A stretch of 64,000 nt of DNA from Piliocolobus tephrosceles. Taxonomy: Eukaryota; Chordata; Mammalia; Primates; Cercopithecidae. Under the pieces are notes generated by a model that was given only the letters and a program-made list of their open reading frames with translations, had not been told where the DNA came from and searched no databases. A program made the position numbers and the translations under genes. The DNA lies in the NCBI RefSeq assembly GCF_002776525.5, contig NC_045439.1, positions 118,401,100 to 118,465,099 on the forward strand. Reading direction: 5' to 3'. Below are positions 13,441 through 27,592 of this stretch, one piece after another; the first letter of the stretch is position 1, and the number at the start of each line of letters is the position of its first letter.

Positions 13441-13605
13441 ATGTTGCTATGATAGGATTTTTTTTCAAACTGATACCTTCTCCTTCTTAGCACCTCAAAT
13501 TAGAATGTTATAACAAGTTAGCACCAGTTTATTTTTGGTGCAAAAATATCTCAAAATTCATTCTTTTTTTAATAATATGCATTTACCATGAAATTTTTAA
13601 AGACC

Positions 13606-13624
13606 GTGTGTGTGTGTGTGTGTG
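13606..13624. repeat. (GT)n microsatellite
   Basis: About nine GT units directly at the right end of the mariner. Confidence 0.95.
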
Positions 13625-13626
13625 TA

Positions 13627-14277
13627 TAATTCATTGATAGAAATGTGAAATACATATACTATGGAGAACAAAAATCTAGAAACTGGAATGCCTAAATGGC
13701 AAAATTCTCAGCTGGGGAAAATAAAACATATTCCATTGGGGTAGACACTGGGTATATAAACTTATCTTGAACTTGATGACAGCTATAGAGAATGTTTCTC
13801 CTGGAAATTCTTAACCCCTCATCAGCATTGACATTTACATGTTTTAGCTATGATATGTAGTTCATACAGCTTTCTAGCTTTAAGGAAAAATAATATGATT
13901 TGAAGTGTTGGTATATATCCTTAGACAGTAGACAGAGTCAAAAGAAACTCCCTCTGGATAAATTTACTTCATATGAAAATTTCAATATATTCTCCAAGAT
14001 AATGTTCTAAAAACAAAAGTTCTCTCTCTCTCTCTCTTTCTCCCTCTTTCTTATGTCAAAACAGAAAAAACTGCAGCAATGAAATGTTCAAAAAAGGAAG
14101 ACACTAAAATTACAAGTGCGGGAAACAGCACAAGTTTCTTTAATATGGTTACATAATTAAAGGAGAAGACTGAAAATATTTAAAACATGTGAAAAGAAAG
14201 ATTAGTTAGAAATTACAGGAGACTACTCAACGTTAACAATGGAAGTCAGAAGACAGTGGAATGCCTTATTTATGTAT
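13627..14277. other. Spacer with (CT)n tract, no gene
   Basis: AT-rich sequence with a (CT)n pyrimidine tract at 14021-14051. No gene or named repeat is recognised. Confidence 0.5.
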
Positions 14278-14455
14278 TTGTTTGTTTATTTATTTTTTAG
14301 ATATAAAAAAATCTCCCTCTGTTGCCCATACTAAACCACAGTGGCACAATTATAGCTAATTGCAGCCTCAAATTCCTGACCTTACATGATCCTCTCACCT
14401 CAGCCTCCCAAAGTGCTAAGAATATGGGTGTAAGCCAACATGCTCTGCTTTTCAA
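14278..14455 (-). mobile_element. Alu monomer (FLAM-like), old
   Basis: On the minus strand this is one Alu left-arm monomer. On the plus strand the T-rich tail comes first, followed by CTCCCTCTGTTGCCC and, near the end, CAGCCTCCCAAAGTGCT. There is no second arm. The many changes indicate an old fossil monomer or a J-type half Alu. Confidence 0.8.
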
Positions 14456-15087
14456 AAAATCCTGAAGAGGGTAACCAAAACACTGTCAATTCAATTTTTT
14501 TTTTTTTTCTAAATGAGAAGGAAATGAGAATTTTATAAAATAAAAAAGTAGGAAGATTTTATGTATAATTATTCTCTAAAGTAATATCTGAAGAAGATAC
14601 AATATTATGCCAGACGGAAGAAATTTGATTTTTTAAAAAATGGTAATTATGAGGTTCAATGTAAATAAATATTAATTCCATAAAAATTTTAATTAAGAAT
14701 AAAATATAAGCAAAATATTGCTATAATTTGATGTATGAAATAATTTCTTGAGCCATAAAACATGTTAGTCATAAAGGAAATGTCTATACATTACATTCAA
14801 ATTAAGACCCCATATCAGAAAATACCACAAAGAGAATAAAAAGAGAAGCCACAGTGACAAATGTTTGTTGTGCATATGACTGACAAATAATTATTAGCCT
14901 AATTATATGTAAACTTGTCTATGTGTTAATAAGGAATAAAGACCACTCACTAAGAAAAGGCAAAAATTATGAACATATAGATATTTGACATGAGAAAATG
15001 TTTATTAATACTACAGAAATACAAATTAATATCATAATTATGTAACAATTCACAAACAAAATTCAAACTTTGATCCATACCTACTTT
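14456..15087. other. AT-rich spacer, no gene
   Basis: Nothing recognised beyond A-rich and T-rich tracts. Confidence 0.5.
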
Positions 15088-15597
15088 AGTCAGGGCCATA
15101 GAGCAGAGCTGTGTGATGAAACTAAGGTCTTCTGACCAGGCTGCATCATGGTCAAGTCATTGTGACCCCTGTGACCCACACCTACATGACCAGAAGGCCT
15201 CCTGGAGCCAGAAAGTCTGGTAGGACAGGAAAGCCACAAAAGAAGACAGACATTATTTCTGCTTCAACTGATTAACCGACCTTGCAACATTCCACCACTG
15301 TGACATGGTCCTGCCTTATTCTAACTGATCAGTCAACCTTGTGACATTGTGCCCTGTGACCTCCCCCACCTTGTGACACTGTACCTTGTGACATTCTTCC
15401 CCTGCCCGCAATAAATGGCCCCTAACTGTAACTTTCCGCTGCTTACCCCTTGCTTATAAAACTAACTCCGGTCCCACCACCCTCCGCTGACAAAATTTTC
15501 TCGCTCATCCCGCTGACACCCAAGTGAATAAACAGCCTTGTTGCTCACACTTAGCCTGTTTGGGTAGTCTCTACAATTAGATGCACACATAACAGAA
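15088..15597 (+). mobile_element. Solo LTR related to HERV-H type LTRs (LTR7/MER48-like)
   Basis: The 3' half follows the HERV-H-type LTR layout. A TATAAA box lies at 15457-15462, a polyadenylation signal AATAAA at 15527-15532, and then the segment CAGCCTTGTTGCTCACAC at 15533-15550, typical of the R/U5 region of this group. The 5' half contains alternating 'TTGTGACATT/CCCCC' blocks also typical of it. No internal viral genes flank it. ACTTT at 15083-15087 and 15598-15602 may be the target duplication, but the 5' end does not start with a clean TG, so the boundary is approximate. The box arrangement means the LTR could still initiate transcription; this is inferred, not shown. Confidence 0.7.
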
Positions 15598-16259
15598 ACT
15601 TTCTACAATGATACAAATGTTCTATCTTATGTTGTACAACACCAGTTCAGTTCCCCAGTTCTATGTGTGTTTATTGAATTCTTGCAATGTGACTAATAAG
15701 ACTGAGAAAATGAGGTATTAATGTTATACCATTATAAAGATTAACTTTATAGCAATATGTAACTAGAGACCAACATATTTAACAGCACAGTTATGAAGTA
15801 ACAATCATTCTTATAGTTTGGTGGTGGAAGTTCAATTAACATAACAGTTTAGAAGACAGTTTGTCATTTTCCAGTAATTTGTATGTTCTCTTGCTCTACA
15901 GCTCAGCATTTCAACTACTGGACATATTCCTTAAAAAACTTGATATGCATGTGCTTTGGAGCCCAAGTGTAATAACTTCCATAGCAAATTTGCCTTAACA
16001 CAAATATACTCAAATCAGGCTGTATGTCCAAAAGTAATATAATAAATCTATAGATCAGGGCATAATTATAAAATGTAATTTTATGCAGCAGTGGCAAAGA
16101 ATAAATTACTATGTATGCATTCCCAAAGATAAATCTCAAATAATAATTTTGAACCAAATAAGCAAACCAGAAAACAAATACAATGTTTATTTTTTTAATT
16201 AAATTTTAAGTTTGAAAAATGTAAAATTAAACAACATTAGTTTAGGCATACATATGATA
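15598..16259. other. AT-rich spacer, no gene
   Basis: Nothing recognised. The open frames here are short and of random appearance. Confidence 0.5.
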
Positions 16260-16895
16260 TGACATGGGTCCGATAAGTGGAAGAACACCAGCGTTCTTTG
16301 TCCTTGTGCCAGTTTGGATAAATGACATGGACACTCGTGGAGTGGTTTTAAGGAGTGAAAAGTTATTAGGCAAGAAAGAAGGACAGAAGAAGAAAACAGC
16401 TCCCCGGTACGGAGACAGAATGGGTTGGGGGCTCCAAAGCTGAGAGATGAAGCCCTTTGTGCAGCAGAAACGTGGCTGCTTATATGAGGAGGTTGAAGGA
16501 GGTGGTGTCTGATTTGCATAGGGCTCAGGGGATTGGTTTGACCAAGCACGTCAATCACTTGGCTTGTGAAAATACCGGCCCTCCCACCCTAGCTTTTAAA
16601 TAGACAAATGCAGGGTGCCATGATCTTCTACACAGGTGGGGATATATGGGGGTGGCCATGTTGCCACATACCTGTGAGGGGAAGGAAGAAGAGGTCTGGA
16701 ATCGCCACGTTTGGGTGGACCCGGTTTCTAATGGCCAGTATTTGCATATCAAAGGTTGCTGGCCTGGCTCCAAGAGCAGAGGCTTTCCTGCTAGACAGGA
16801 AACATTTCTGGAGCTGCTTTAAAGAGACAAAACCTTCCCAAGACCCCTTTTCCTCTCTTCTTGCCTACAATAATTTCTTAATAACTCCTATAACA
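16260..16895 (-). mobile_element. Probable ERV solo LTR (family not assigned)
   Basis: A GC-richer block of about 636 bp with LTR-like ends on the minus strand: it starts TGTTATAGGAG at 16895 and ends ...CCCATGTCA at 16260. A TATAAG box lies near 16480 and the element has the pyrimidine-rich, poly-A-proximal look of a retroviral U3-R-U5. No flanking internal genes are seen and I could not find a convincing target duplication. Short open frames on both strands here are shadows of the LTR. Confidence 0.55.
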
Positions 16896-17197
16896 CACAC
16901 GTTAGCTAATAAACTATATTTTCAAAATCAAATGATACATCTCGGCTAGCATTTCAATCTGGAATAGGGACTTAGAAAGACAAAAAAAGAGTAGAACATA
17001 AGTGTTATAAGTATTGATAATGTTTTATTTTTTGATGATCATTTGATGAGTATCATTTTATCATTATTAATTTAATTAGAGCATGTTTATATGTATGATG
17101 TTTTTCTTATTTTAAAAGAGTTAAAACAAATGTCACTCATGTGATTCTATATGGATATCATGCCTGTCTGCATCAATCAGGTTATTCACTGGTAAAT
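16896..17197. other. AT-rich spacer up to the L1 target site
   Basis: Nothing recognised. Confidence 0.5.
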
Positions 17198-17208
17198 AAT
17201 TGATACAG
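17198..17208. repeat. Target-site duplication, 5' copy
   Basis: AATTGATACAG, identical to 22723-22733. It marks the 5' edge of the L1. Confidence 0.9.
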
Positions 17209-18259
17209 GGAGGGAGCAAGATGGCCGAATAGGAACAGCTCCAGTCTCCAGCTCCCAGCACAAGCGACACAGAAGACAGGTGATTTCTGCATTTTCAACT
17301 GAGGTACTGGGGTCATCTCACTAGGGAGTGCTGGACAATCGGTGCTGGTCAGCTGCTGCAGCCCGACCAGCGAGAGCTGATGCAGGGCAAGGCATCGCCT
17401 CACCCGGGAAGCACAAGGGGGAAGGGAATCCCTTTTCCTAGCCAGGGGAATTGAGACACACAACACCTGGAAAATCGGGTAACTCCCACCCCAATACTGT
17501 GCTATACCAAGGGTCTTAGCAAACGGGCACACCAGGAGATTATATCCCACACCTGGCCGGGAGGGTCCCACACCCACCCACAGAACCTCCCTCATTGGTA
17601 GCACAGCAGTCTGCGATCTAACTGCAAGGCAGCAGCCAGGCTGGGGAGGGGAGCCCGCCATTGTTGAGGCTTAAGTAGGTAAACAAAGGCTCTGGGAAGC
17701 TTGAACTGGGTGGAGCTCATAGCAGCTCAAGGAGCCCTGCCTGTCTCTGTAGACTCCACCTCTGGAGACAGGGCACAGATAATCAACAACAACAACAACA
17801 ACAACAAAGCAGAAACCTCTGCAGACACAAACGATTCTGTCTGACAGCTTTGAAGAGAGCAGTGGATCTCCCAACACGGAGGCTGAGATCTGAGAATGGA
17901 CAGACTGCCTGCTCAAGTGGGTCCCTGACCCCTGAGTAGCCTAACTGGGAGACATCCCCCACTAGGCGCAGACCAACACCCCACACCTCACATGGTGGAG
18001 TACACCCCTGAGAGGAAGCTTCCAAAGCAAGAATCAGACAGGTAGACTTGCTGTTCAGCAATATTCTATCTTCGGCAGCCTCTGCTGCTGATACCCAGGC
18101 AAACAGCGTCTGGAGTGGACCTCAAGCAATCTCCAACAGACCTACAGATGAGGGTCCTGACTGTTAGAAGGAAAACTAACAAACAGGAAGGACACCCACA
18201 CCAAAACCCCATCAGTATGTCACCATCATCAAAGACCAGAGGCAGATAAAACCACAAAG
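17209..18259 (+). promoter_or_regulatory. L1 5'UTR with internal promoter
   Basis: About 1.05 kb of the GC-rich primate L1 5'UTR, which carries the element's own RNA polymerase II promoter. The YY1 site used for accurate L1 initiation is kept at the very start, CAAGATGGCCG at 17217-17227. A (CAA)n expansion sits at 17784-17807 where relatives have a short A-rich piece. Several sites differ from the human L1PA1 5'UTR, as expected of another catarrhine lineage. Antisense open frames in this region are shadows; whether any corresponds to the primate antisense ORF0 cannot be judged here. Confidence 0.85.
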
Positions 18260-19276
18260 ATGGGGAAAAAGCAGGGCAGAAAAGCTGGAAATTCAAAAAA
18301 TAAGAGCGCATCTCCCCCTCCAAAGGAACGCAGCTCATCGCCAGCAACGGATCAAAGCTGGACGGAGAATGACTTTGACGAGAGGAGAGAAGAAGGCTTC
18401 AGTCCATCAAACTTCTCAGAGCTAAAGGAGGAATTACATACCCAGTGCAAAGAAACTAAAATTCTTGAAAAAAGAGTGGAAGAATTGATAACTAGAATAA
18501 TTAATGCAGAGAAGGCTATAAATGAACTGACAGAGATGAAAACCATGACACGAGAAATACGTGACAAATGCACAAGCTTCAGTAACCGACTTGATCAACT
18601 GGAAGAAAGAGTATCAGCGATTGAGGATCAAATGTATGAAACGAAGCGAGAAGAGAAATCTAAAGAAAAAAGAAGAAAAAGAAATGAATAAAGTCTGCAA
18701 GAAGTATGGGATTATGTAAAAAGAACAAATCTACGTCTGATTGGGGTGCCTGAAAGTGAGGGGGGAAATGGAACCAAGTTGGAAAACACTCTTCAGGATA
18801 TCATCCAGGAGAACTTCCCCAACCTAGTAGGGCAGGCCAACATTCAAATTCAGGAAATACAGAGAACGTCACAAAGATACTCTTCCAGAAGAGCAACTCC
18901 AACACACATAATTGCCAGATCCACCAAAGTTGAAACGAAGGAAAAAATGTTAAGGGCAGCCAGAGAGAAAGGTTGGGTTACTCACAAAGGGAAGTCCATC
19001 AGACTAACAGCAGATCTCTTGGCAGAAACTCTACAAGCCAGAAGAGAGTGGGGGCCAATATTCAACATTCCTAAAGAAAATAATTTTGAACCCAGAATTT
19101 CATATCCAGCCAAACTAAGTTTCATAAGTGAAAGAGAAATGAAATCGTTTACAGATAAGCAAATGCTTAGAGATTTTGTCACCACCAGGCCTGCCTTACA
19201 AGAGACCCTGAAGGAAGCCCTAAACATGGAAAGGAACAACCGGTACCAGCCATTGCAAAAACATGCCAAAATGTAA
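18260..19276 (+). pseudogene. L1 ORF1 with a single premature stop
   Basis: ATG to the normal stop is 1017 bases in one frame, the length of a 338-residue L1 ORF1p. That protein is a trimeric RNA-binding chaperone that coats L1 RNA in the cytoplasm. The only break is TAA at 18689-18691, codon 144, where the family has CAA (Gln); the reading frame resumes unchanged. The N-terminal part shows the lysine/serine-rich start and the coiled coil (about residues 50-143). The part after the stop (to residue 338) holds the RRM and C-terminal domain, including the motif AREKGWVTHKGKSIRLTADL, close to the family text. A truncated 143-residue protein would lack RNA-binding domains. Confidence 0.93.
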
Positions 19277-19339
19277 AGATCAATGAGGCTAGGAAGAAAC
19301 TGCATCAACTAACGAGCAAAATAACCAGTTAATATCATA

Positions 19340-22152
<2,813 letters not shown>

Positions 22153-22546
22153 CAGCCATAAAAAAGGATGAGTTTGAGTCCTTTGTAGGAACATGGATGC
22201 AGCTGGAAACCATCATTCTTAGCAAACTATCACAAGAAGAGAAAACCAAACACCGCATGTTCTCACTCATAGGTAGGAACTGAACAATGAGATCACTTGG
22301 ACTCGGGAAGGGGAACATCACACACCAGGGCCTATCATGGGGAGGGGGGAGAGAGGAGGAGGGAGGGATTGCATTGGGAGTTATACCTGATGTAAATGAC
22401 GAGTTGATTGGTGCTGACGAGTTGATGGGTGCAGCACACCAACATGGCACAAGTATGCATATATAACAAACATGCACGTTGTGCACATGTACCCTAGAAC
22501 TTAAAAGTATATATAAAAAAAGAAAAAAGCAGACAAAAAAAAAAAA

Positions 22547-22714
22547 CTGTATGCAAAGGTAAAATATATTCAAACAGCATATATGCATTTATACAAAAAA
22601 ATTCTGAGATAAATTTGGGCCTAAAAACCCAAATAATAATTTTTAAAGCCTGAAAAGACGTGTTTGTCTGAAAGGATGAGACAATGAAAATAAAATATTC
22701 CGAATTCCTTGGTT
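22547..22714 (+). other. L1 3'-transduced sequence
   Basis: About 168 bases between the L1's own A-rich tail (to 22546) and a second poly-A (22715-22724). The segment is not L1. It contains AATAAA at 22689-22694, about 20 bases before the second poly-A, the right spacing for cleavage and polyadenylation. The TSD comes only after the second poly-A, so this piece arrived with the L1. It must be copied from the 3' flank of the source element, where transcription ran past the weak L1 signal. Confidence 0.88.
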
Positions 22715-22722
22715 AAAAAAAA

Positions 22723-22733
22723 AATTGATACAG
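22723..22733. repeat. Target-site duplication, 3' copy
   Basis: AATTGATACAG, identical to 17198-17208. It marks the 3' edge of the L1 insertion including the transduced piece. Confidence 0.9.
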
Positions 22734-24221
22734 ATAGGTACTCAATAGATAAAAAATATTCAGTTGTACAATACGGGAAATATCGTGGCTATCTGACCAC
22801 TAATCACTAAGAGAGTAGGAAAATTAATTGATCAAATTGAACAGAAGGAGCCAACTTTTTTGAGTGGATGACTATTAGAACAGTCTCAAATTCCTATACC
22901 TATAAGCTCTGTGTTGATTAAACAAAAGGTCAAAATATAAAACCCAAGCATAATGATGATAGAAAATATTTTTTATAAACCAAAAGTGGTCCCATATATT
23001 TTATGAAATTAAAAAGAGAAACAAAGAGCTCGATTCTTCCCTTATTTACTTTTGTCTGTAATAAAATAACATCATATGGTGACATGTCTCTCCTAACCTC
23101 CTTTATCACTGTTATATCCCTCTATAATTAGGCTTAAATGCTATTCTAGGTAACAGAAAACTGAGTTTAATACGGCATTAATTTTAGTTAATAAGATTTT
23201 TCTTATTATCTTATGATACAGCATGAGGAAGTCATGTTTTGGCAAATAATTATTTTCCAACAGTTACGGTAGGTTCTGAGGGTCCAAAGATGAATAAATG
23301 AAAATCCCCTAAGAAGATCACACTCTAGTGTCAAAGCAGATTTGTTTTTAATAACATGAAACACTCATATCCTCCTAGACCCATAAGTTCATGAAAACAA
23401 AAGCTGTCTTCATTAAAAATATCAATGTTTACATAATTCCTCATTAATGTTTTGCAAATAATGGAGAAAATCAATGGTGTGTTTTCCTGCATTTTTCCAT
23501 TGTGTATGATAATCACGCAAAACAAAGCAAACCAAAGTAAACAAACAAAAGTAATCAGTATAAAAAGTAGGAATGAAATCAATCCACAGTTTGATAGCAC
23601 TAGTTTCCCTGCAGTCTTTCTGCATGTACTATAATATATTTATGGTAAGCACTTGTGATAACGCCAGCAAAAATTTTCCATCTTGCTTGTTTTATGGCAG
23701 TGTACTGAAACACTGAAAGAAGGTCTGTTTAAACCATTTGTCTCTGTTTCTCTTTGCAGAATGCCAACAGATTTGTTTAAACCAAAACAAAATGCATAAA
23801 CAATCACATTTTCTCTAAGCTAACTATACAACTTACATTCCAGAATTTATTTTTGTAATATGCTGAAATTCAGTAACGCAAATTTTAATTCTGGTGTTAC
23901 AGAATTGCTTTTTCCTGAAGGTGAAGAATGTTTACTCATTTATTATTCTTTAAATCATTTTCCTGCTTACTGTTTTGTTTTTATAGATTACATTATGCAA
24001 ATATCCACATTATTGAAAGTAGGGGAATTTTAGGTCAATGGTAGGTTAAATATAGTGTTTTAACTAGGTTTTGGAATATCAGGCCTCAAATGTGCTTTCA
24101 GGTTCCTGCTATAATTTAAAATTTTGAGATTACCTTAAAATTTTTCCTGTGTAGGTGGCTAACATTATTTACTACAGCATTTAGCTGAGTCTAATCCCTT
24201 TCACTAGTTATTTGAATACAA
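22734..24221. other. AT-rich sequence, no gene recognised
   Basis: No long open frame and no repeat I can name. Confidence 0.5.
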
Positions 24222-24352
24222 GCAGCATCAGCAGCATCTTGTAAGAAATGCGGAATCTCAGACCCACGGTAATTACTAAATCAGAAGCTGCATTTTAACA
24301 AGATTCTACGGTGATTAACATGCACATGAAAGTGTGAGAACCGTGGTCTTTT
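24222..24352 (-). mobile_element. MER5A (hAT-Charlie, non-autonomous)
   Basis: The segment follows MER5A in reverse: ATCAGCAGCATCTTG at the left, CTAAATCAGAAGCTG in the middle, and GAGAACCGTGG near the right end, close to the family's GAGAACCACTG terminus. Element length (about 180 bp in full) and divergence fit an old inactive DNA transposon copy. Confidence 0.82.
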
Positions 24353-24616
24353 AATTAAGAGTCAGGCGAAAGAAGTAGGTATTGTGAAGGGGAGGTTTAT
24401 TTCTATATTACTCTTATTGGCAGTGCAGAAGAAAATGACTGCCTAAGTGTTAGTTTTAAGAGGAAGAGTTTATAGAGTTATATTATTTGAGCTTAAACAG
24501 ATCCTGGATATTACACAGAAAGTAATTTTTACATGAAGAAACCAAAGATATATTGTTTTATCACATTGATATTTTGGGAAAGCAGTTAAAGATGTATATA
24601 GATTCATGTAAGAATT

Positions 24617-24693
24617 ATAATTATATATATATATAACATTTATAACATTTGTATATATAGTTGTATATATAACATTTGTATATATAATTTGTA

Positions 24694-24725
<32 letters not shown>

Positions 24726-24748
24726 AAACATGTATAACATTTGTATTT
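24617..24748. repeat. Compound (TA)n/(TG)n repeat with an ATAACATTTG unit
   Basis: TA and TG runs alternate with several copies of a unit reading ATATAACATTTGTATATA, so this is part microsatellite and part short minisatellite. Confidence 0.9.
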
Positions 24749-26094
24749 CTAAAATGATGCCACAATTTGTTCTAGGGGAATTACAAGTTTTAGGGGATTT
24801 ACAATGGCACATAGGATATGAAATGTTAAAAATTGAAATAAAATAACAATCAAGATGGTAATATAATACATATAAGAGGAAAATACATGTAAGAAAAATG
24901 TCAAATTTAGCTTTATCTTTTTAATATTGAAAAGAATAAAGGGAACCTGGTTACTTAGACAAATTTACTGCAAAGATAAGATCAAAACAAACATTTGCTA
25001 ATAAAAAATACATTATTCTTGTACAAATTGCAGACAGAAATTTCTCTGCTGTGTAATAAACAATATTATCAAATTATTCTTAAAAGAGACTCAGAAATGA
25101 GCATCACAAGACTGTATTTTTTTATAATGGCACTTAATATCAATTGGCAATATCATATAGAATTACATTTTAGGTAAACAGTTCTGTTAGTGGGCCAGTG
25201 AGATCTGAATAACCAGCTTTTGCATACTTTGACTGCAATCAATGAGTAAGTAAATTTCAGCTATAGAATATTTTATGGAAAACAATTTCTTTGAATACTG
25301 TCTTGATATTACTCTTTTTTGTCATCTCAATTACAACTGGTGCATATAAAAGTTTGCTTTGTATACATGTTCACTCAATTCTTGAGGGTCGCCGGAGAGG
25401 AGAGATTTTTCTTAGAAAAAATCTTGCTGCACAACCAAAAGGAGATAACAGGAACATAAGATAATTACTCTCTGCAGTACCCTAAATTCATTCCTACTAT
25501 TGCATTATTGCAAGATCATGTTATTTGTCTATAAAGACAGAATCTGCCTTGTCTGAGAATAATAGAAAGTGGGTCTCATTATATGTGCATTATTTAAAAA
25601 TATTGATAAAATAGTTGCTGGACACAATAAAGTTTGAAGTTGAATAGAATATGTGTTTTCACTTTTTGCAGTAATATTAACAATTTAAATAACCTGCATA
25701 ACCTAGTTGTTTTACAAAATAACTTTTATTTTGTGCTCATATTACATGAGAACTGCTGGTTGGCTGGAGTTCCACTGAACTTAGCTGGAATCCATGACTT
25801 TCCAGCTGGGTCCAGAGCAACTTGTTCAGGGTACCATGCTGGAGGTAGAGGAGAGAAGCACAAGAGAGCCAGAGAGGATCACACAATCCTATTTAAAGCT
25901 TCTGCTATGATGGGGCAATGTTATTATACTCCCATCTCATTGGATAAAGCATGACACATAACCAAGCCTAAAGTAAATGAGACAGACATTCACACATCTC
26001 TTACAGGATGAACCACAAGTTGGGAAAAAAATAATTCTATCTAATATAATAAGGTTAAATATTTTCTGCTAAAAGAAACAATAACTTCCAAGGG
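24749..26094. other. No gene recognised
   Basis: AT-rich. The block at about 25745-26000 is GC-richer and may be an unrecognised old repeat. The 106-codon frame through it has no recognisable domain. Confidence 0.4.
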
Positions 26095-26270
26095 AAGTGC
26101 AGGTAGGCTGACTGAGGAGTCAGGGAGAATGGATTTGAATCCTAAATCAATGAATCTCTGTTTTAATTTGGGAAAGTTATTCAAGATACTTGAAGCTTAG
26201 ATTCCCCCCTGAAAAACAAGAATAATATCCATGCTTATGAATGGTTATGGTGACAGCAAATTATAAATTT
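26095..26270 (+). mobile_element. MIR SINE
   Basis: The segment follows the MIR core in plus orientation with gaps: a GAGTCAGGGAGA...GGATTTGAATCC block (as in MIR's GAGTCAGAC..GGGTTCGAATCC), then GGGAAAGTTATTC, and an AATAATA-type block downstream. It is strongly diverged, as expected of an element spread before the mammalian radiation. Confidence 0.7.
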
Positions 26271-26589
26271 CCCTTCTTTGTTTCCCTTCTTATCTCTTCA
26301 CTCAATAGTAATTAGAAGGTTTAAGTCTAAATTCACCTGATTCTTAAATTTGTCATAAATAAAAATGACATTTTTCCAGAGGGGGCCAAATTGTTAAGGG
26401 ACATTATTCTCCTGAGTACTTACGATGCTCTTTTTTTTTTCTTTTTAATTTGTGCTAACAATTACTGACTTTTGTAGTTACTGAAACTTAGCTATCATTA
26501 TCTACTTCTCCAGAATAAATCAGTGATATTTTAAAACTAATTAATAAGAGTTGGGTTTTTTTTAGCATTTTCTTTTGCTTGTTTACTTA

Positions 26590-27592
26590 TTTATTTTAAA
26601 ATTTCACCTTATATTTTGGATACAGGAGGTACATGTACAAGCTTGTTACCTGGGAATTTTACCTGATGACAAGGTTTGGGATACAGATCCTATCACTTAG
26701 ATGGTGAGCGTAGTACCCAATAGGTAGTTTTTCAACCCACCCCTCACCATCTAGTAGCCTGCACTGTCTATTGTTTCCATATTTGTGTCCACATGTGTTC
26801 AATATTTAGCTCCCACTTATAAGTGAGAATAAGTAGCATTTCTATTCCTGCATTAATTTGCTTAGGGTAATGGCCTCCAGCTCCATCCATGTTGCTGCAA
26901 AGGTCATGGTTTCATTATTTGTATGGCTGTGTAGTATTCTATGGTGTATATGCACCACATTTTCTTTATCCAGTCTACCACTGATGATCACCAGGGTTGA
27001 TTCCATGTCTTTGCTGTTGTAAATAGCACATCATTGAACATACAAGTGCATGTGTCTTTTTGTTTATTTTCCTTTAGCTATATACCCAATCATTGGATTG
27101 CTGGATCAAAAGGTAATGCCATTTAAAGTTCTTTAAGACATCTCCCAACCACTTTCCACAGTATCTAGACTAATTTACATTCCCACCAAGAGCGTATAAG
27201 CATTTCCTTTTCTTCACAGCCTTGCCAGCATCTGTTATTTTTTGACTATTTAATAATAACCATTCTGACTGGTGTGAGGTGGTATCTCATTATGGTTTTG
27301 ACTTGCATTTCTCTCATGATTAATGATGCTGAGCATTTTTTCATATGTTTCTTGGCCACTTGTATGTCTTCTTTTAAGTGTTTATTCATGCAAAATACCC
27401 ATTTTTTTAATATGGGGTTTTGTTTTTTGCTTGTTGATACATTCTGGATATTATGGCTTTGTTGGATACATAGTTTGCAAATATCTTCTCTCATTCTTTG
27501 GTTGTCTCTTTTTTCTGTTGATAGTTTCCTTTCTGTGCAGAAGCTCTTTAGTTAAGTTTAATTAGGTCCTACTTTTCCATTTTTGTTTTTTA
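26590..27592 (-). mobile_element. L1 3' fragment (primate L1, intermediate age)
   Basis: Minus-strand L1 3'UTR and ORF2 C-terminal region, about 1 kb. Recognisable text includes TAGTACCCAATAGGTAG (3'UTR) near 26710 and GGTGTGAGGTGGTATCTCAT near 27272. Many frame breaks are present. It is older than the copies at 6461, 9623 and 17209. No clear TSD was found. Confidence 0.88.

Larger units (their letters stand above)
12331..13605 (-). mobile_element. Mariner-family DNA transposon, full-length but decayed (HSMAR2-like)
   Basis: The segment is about 1.27 kb, the size of a complete mariner. The ends form a terminal inverted repeat: the left end from 12333 (GGACATCAAAAAG...) pairs with the reverse complement of the right end at about 13581-13604, matching at 17 of 24 positions by hand. 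The interior encodes a mariner transposase on the minus strand. The expected TA duplication is not clear; the right flank is now a (GT)n tract and the left a (CA)n tract. Assignment to HSMAR2 rather than a related mariner is a guess from size and protein type. Confidence 0.85.

Noticed and set aside
16199..16949. Frames of 72-119 codons on both strands
   Set aside because: They overlap the probable LTR at 16260-16895 and overlap each other; shadows of a GC-richer repeat.
17182..18347. Several minus-strand frames of 73-159 codons
   Set aside because: They lie antisense to the GC-rich L1 5'UTR and start of ORF1. I could not match any to a known protein; a possible ORF0 relation cannot be tested here.
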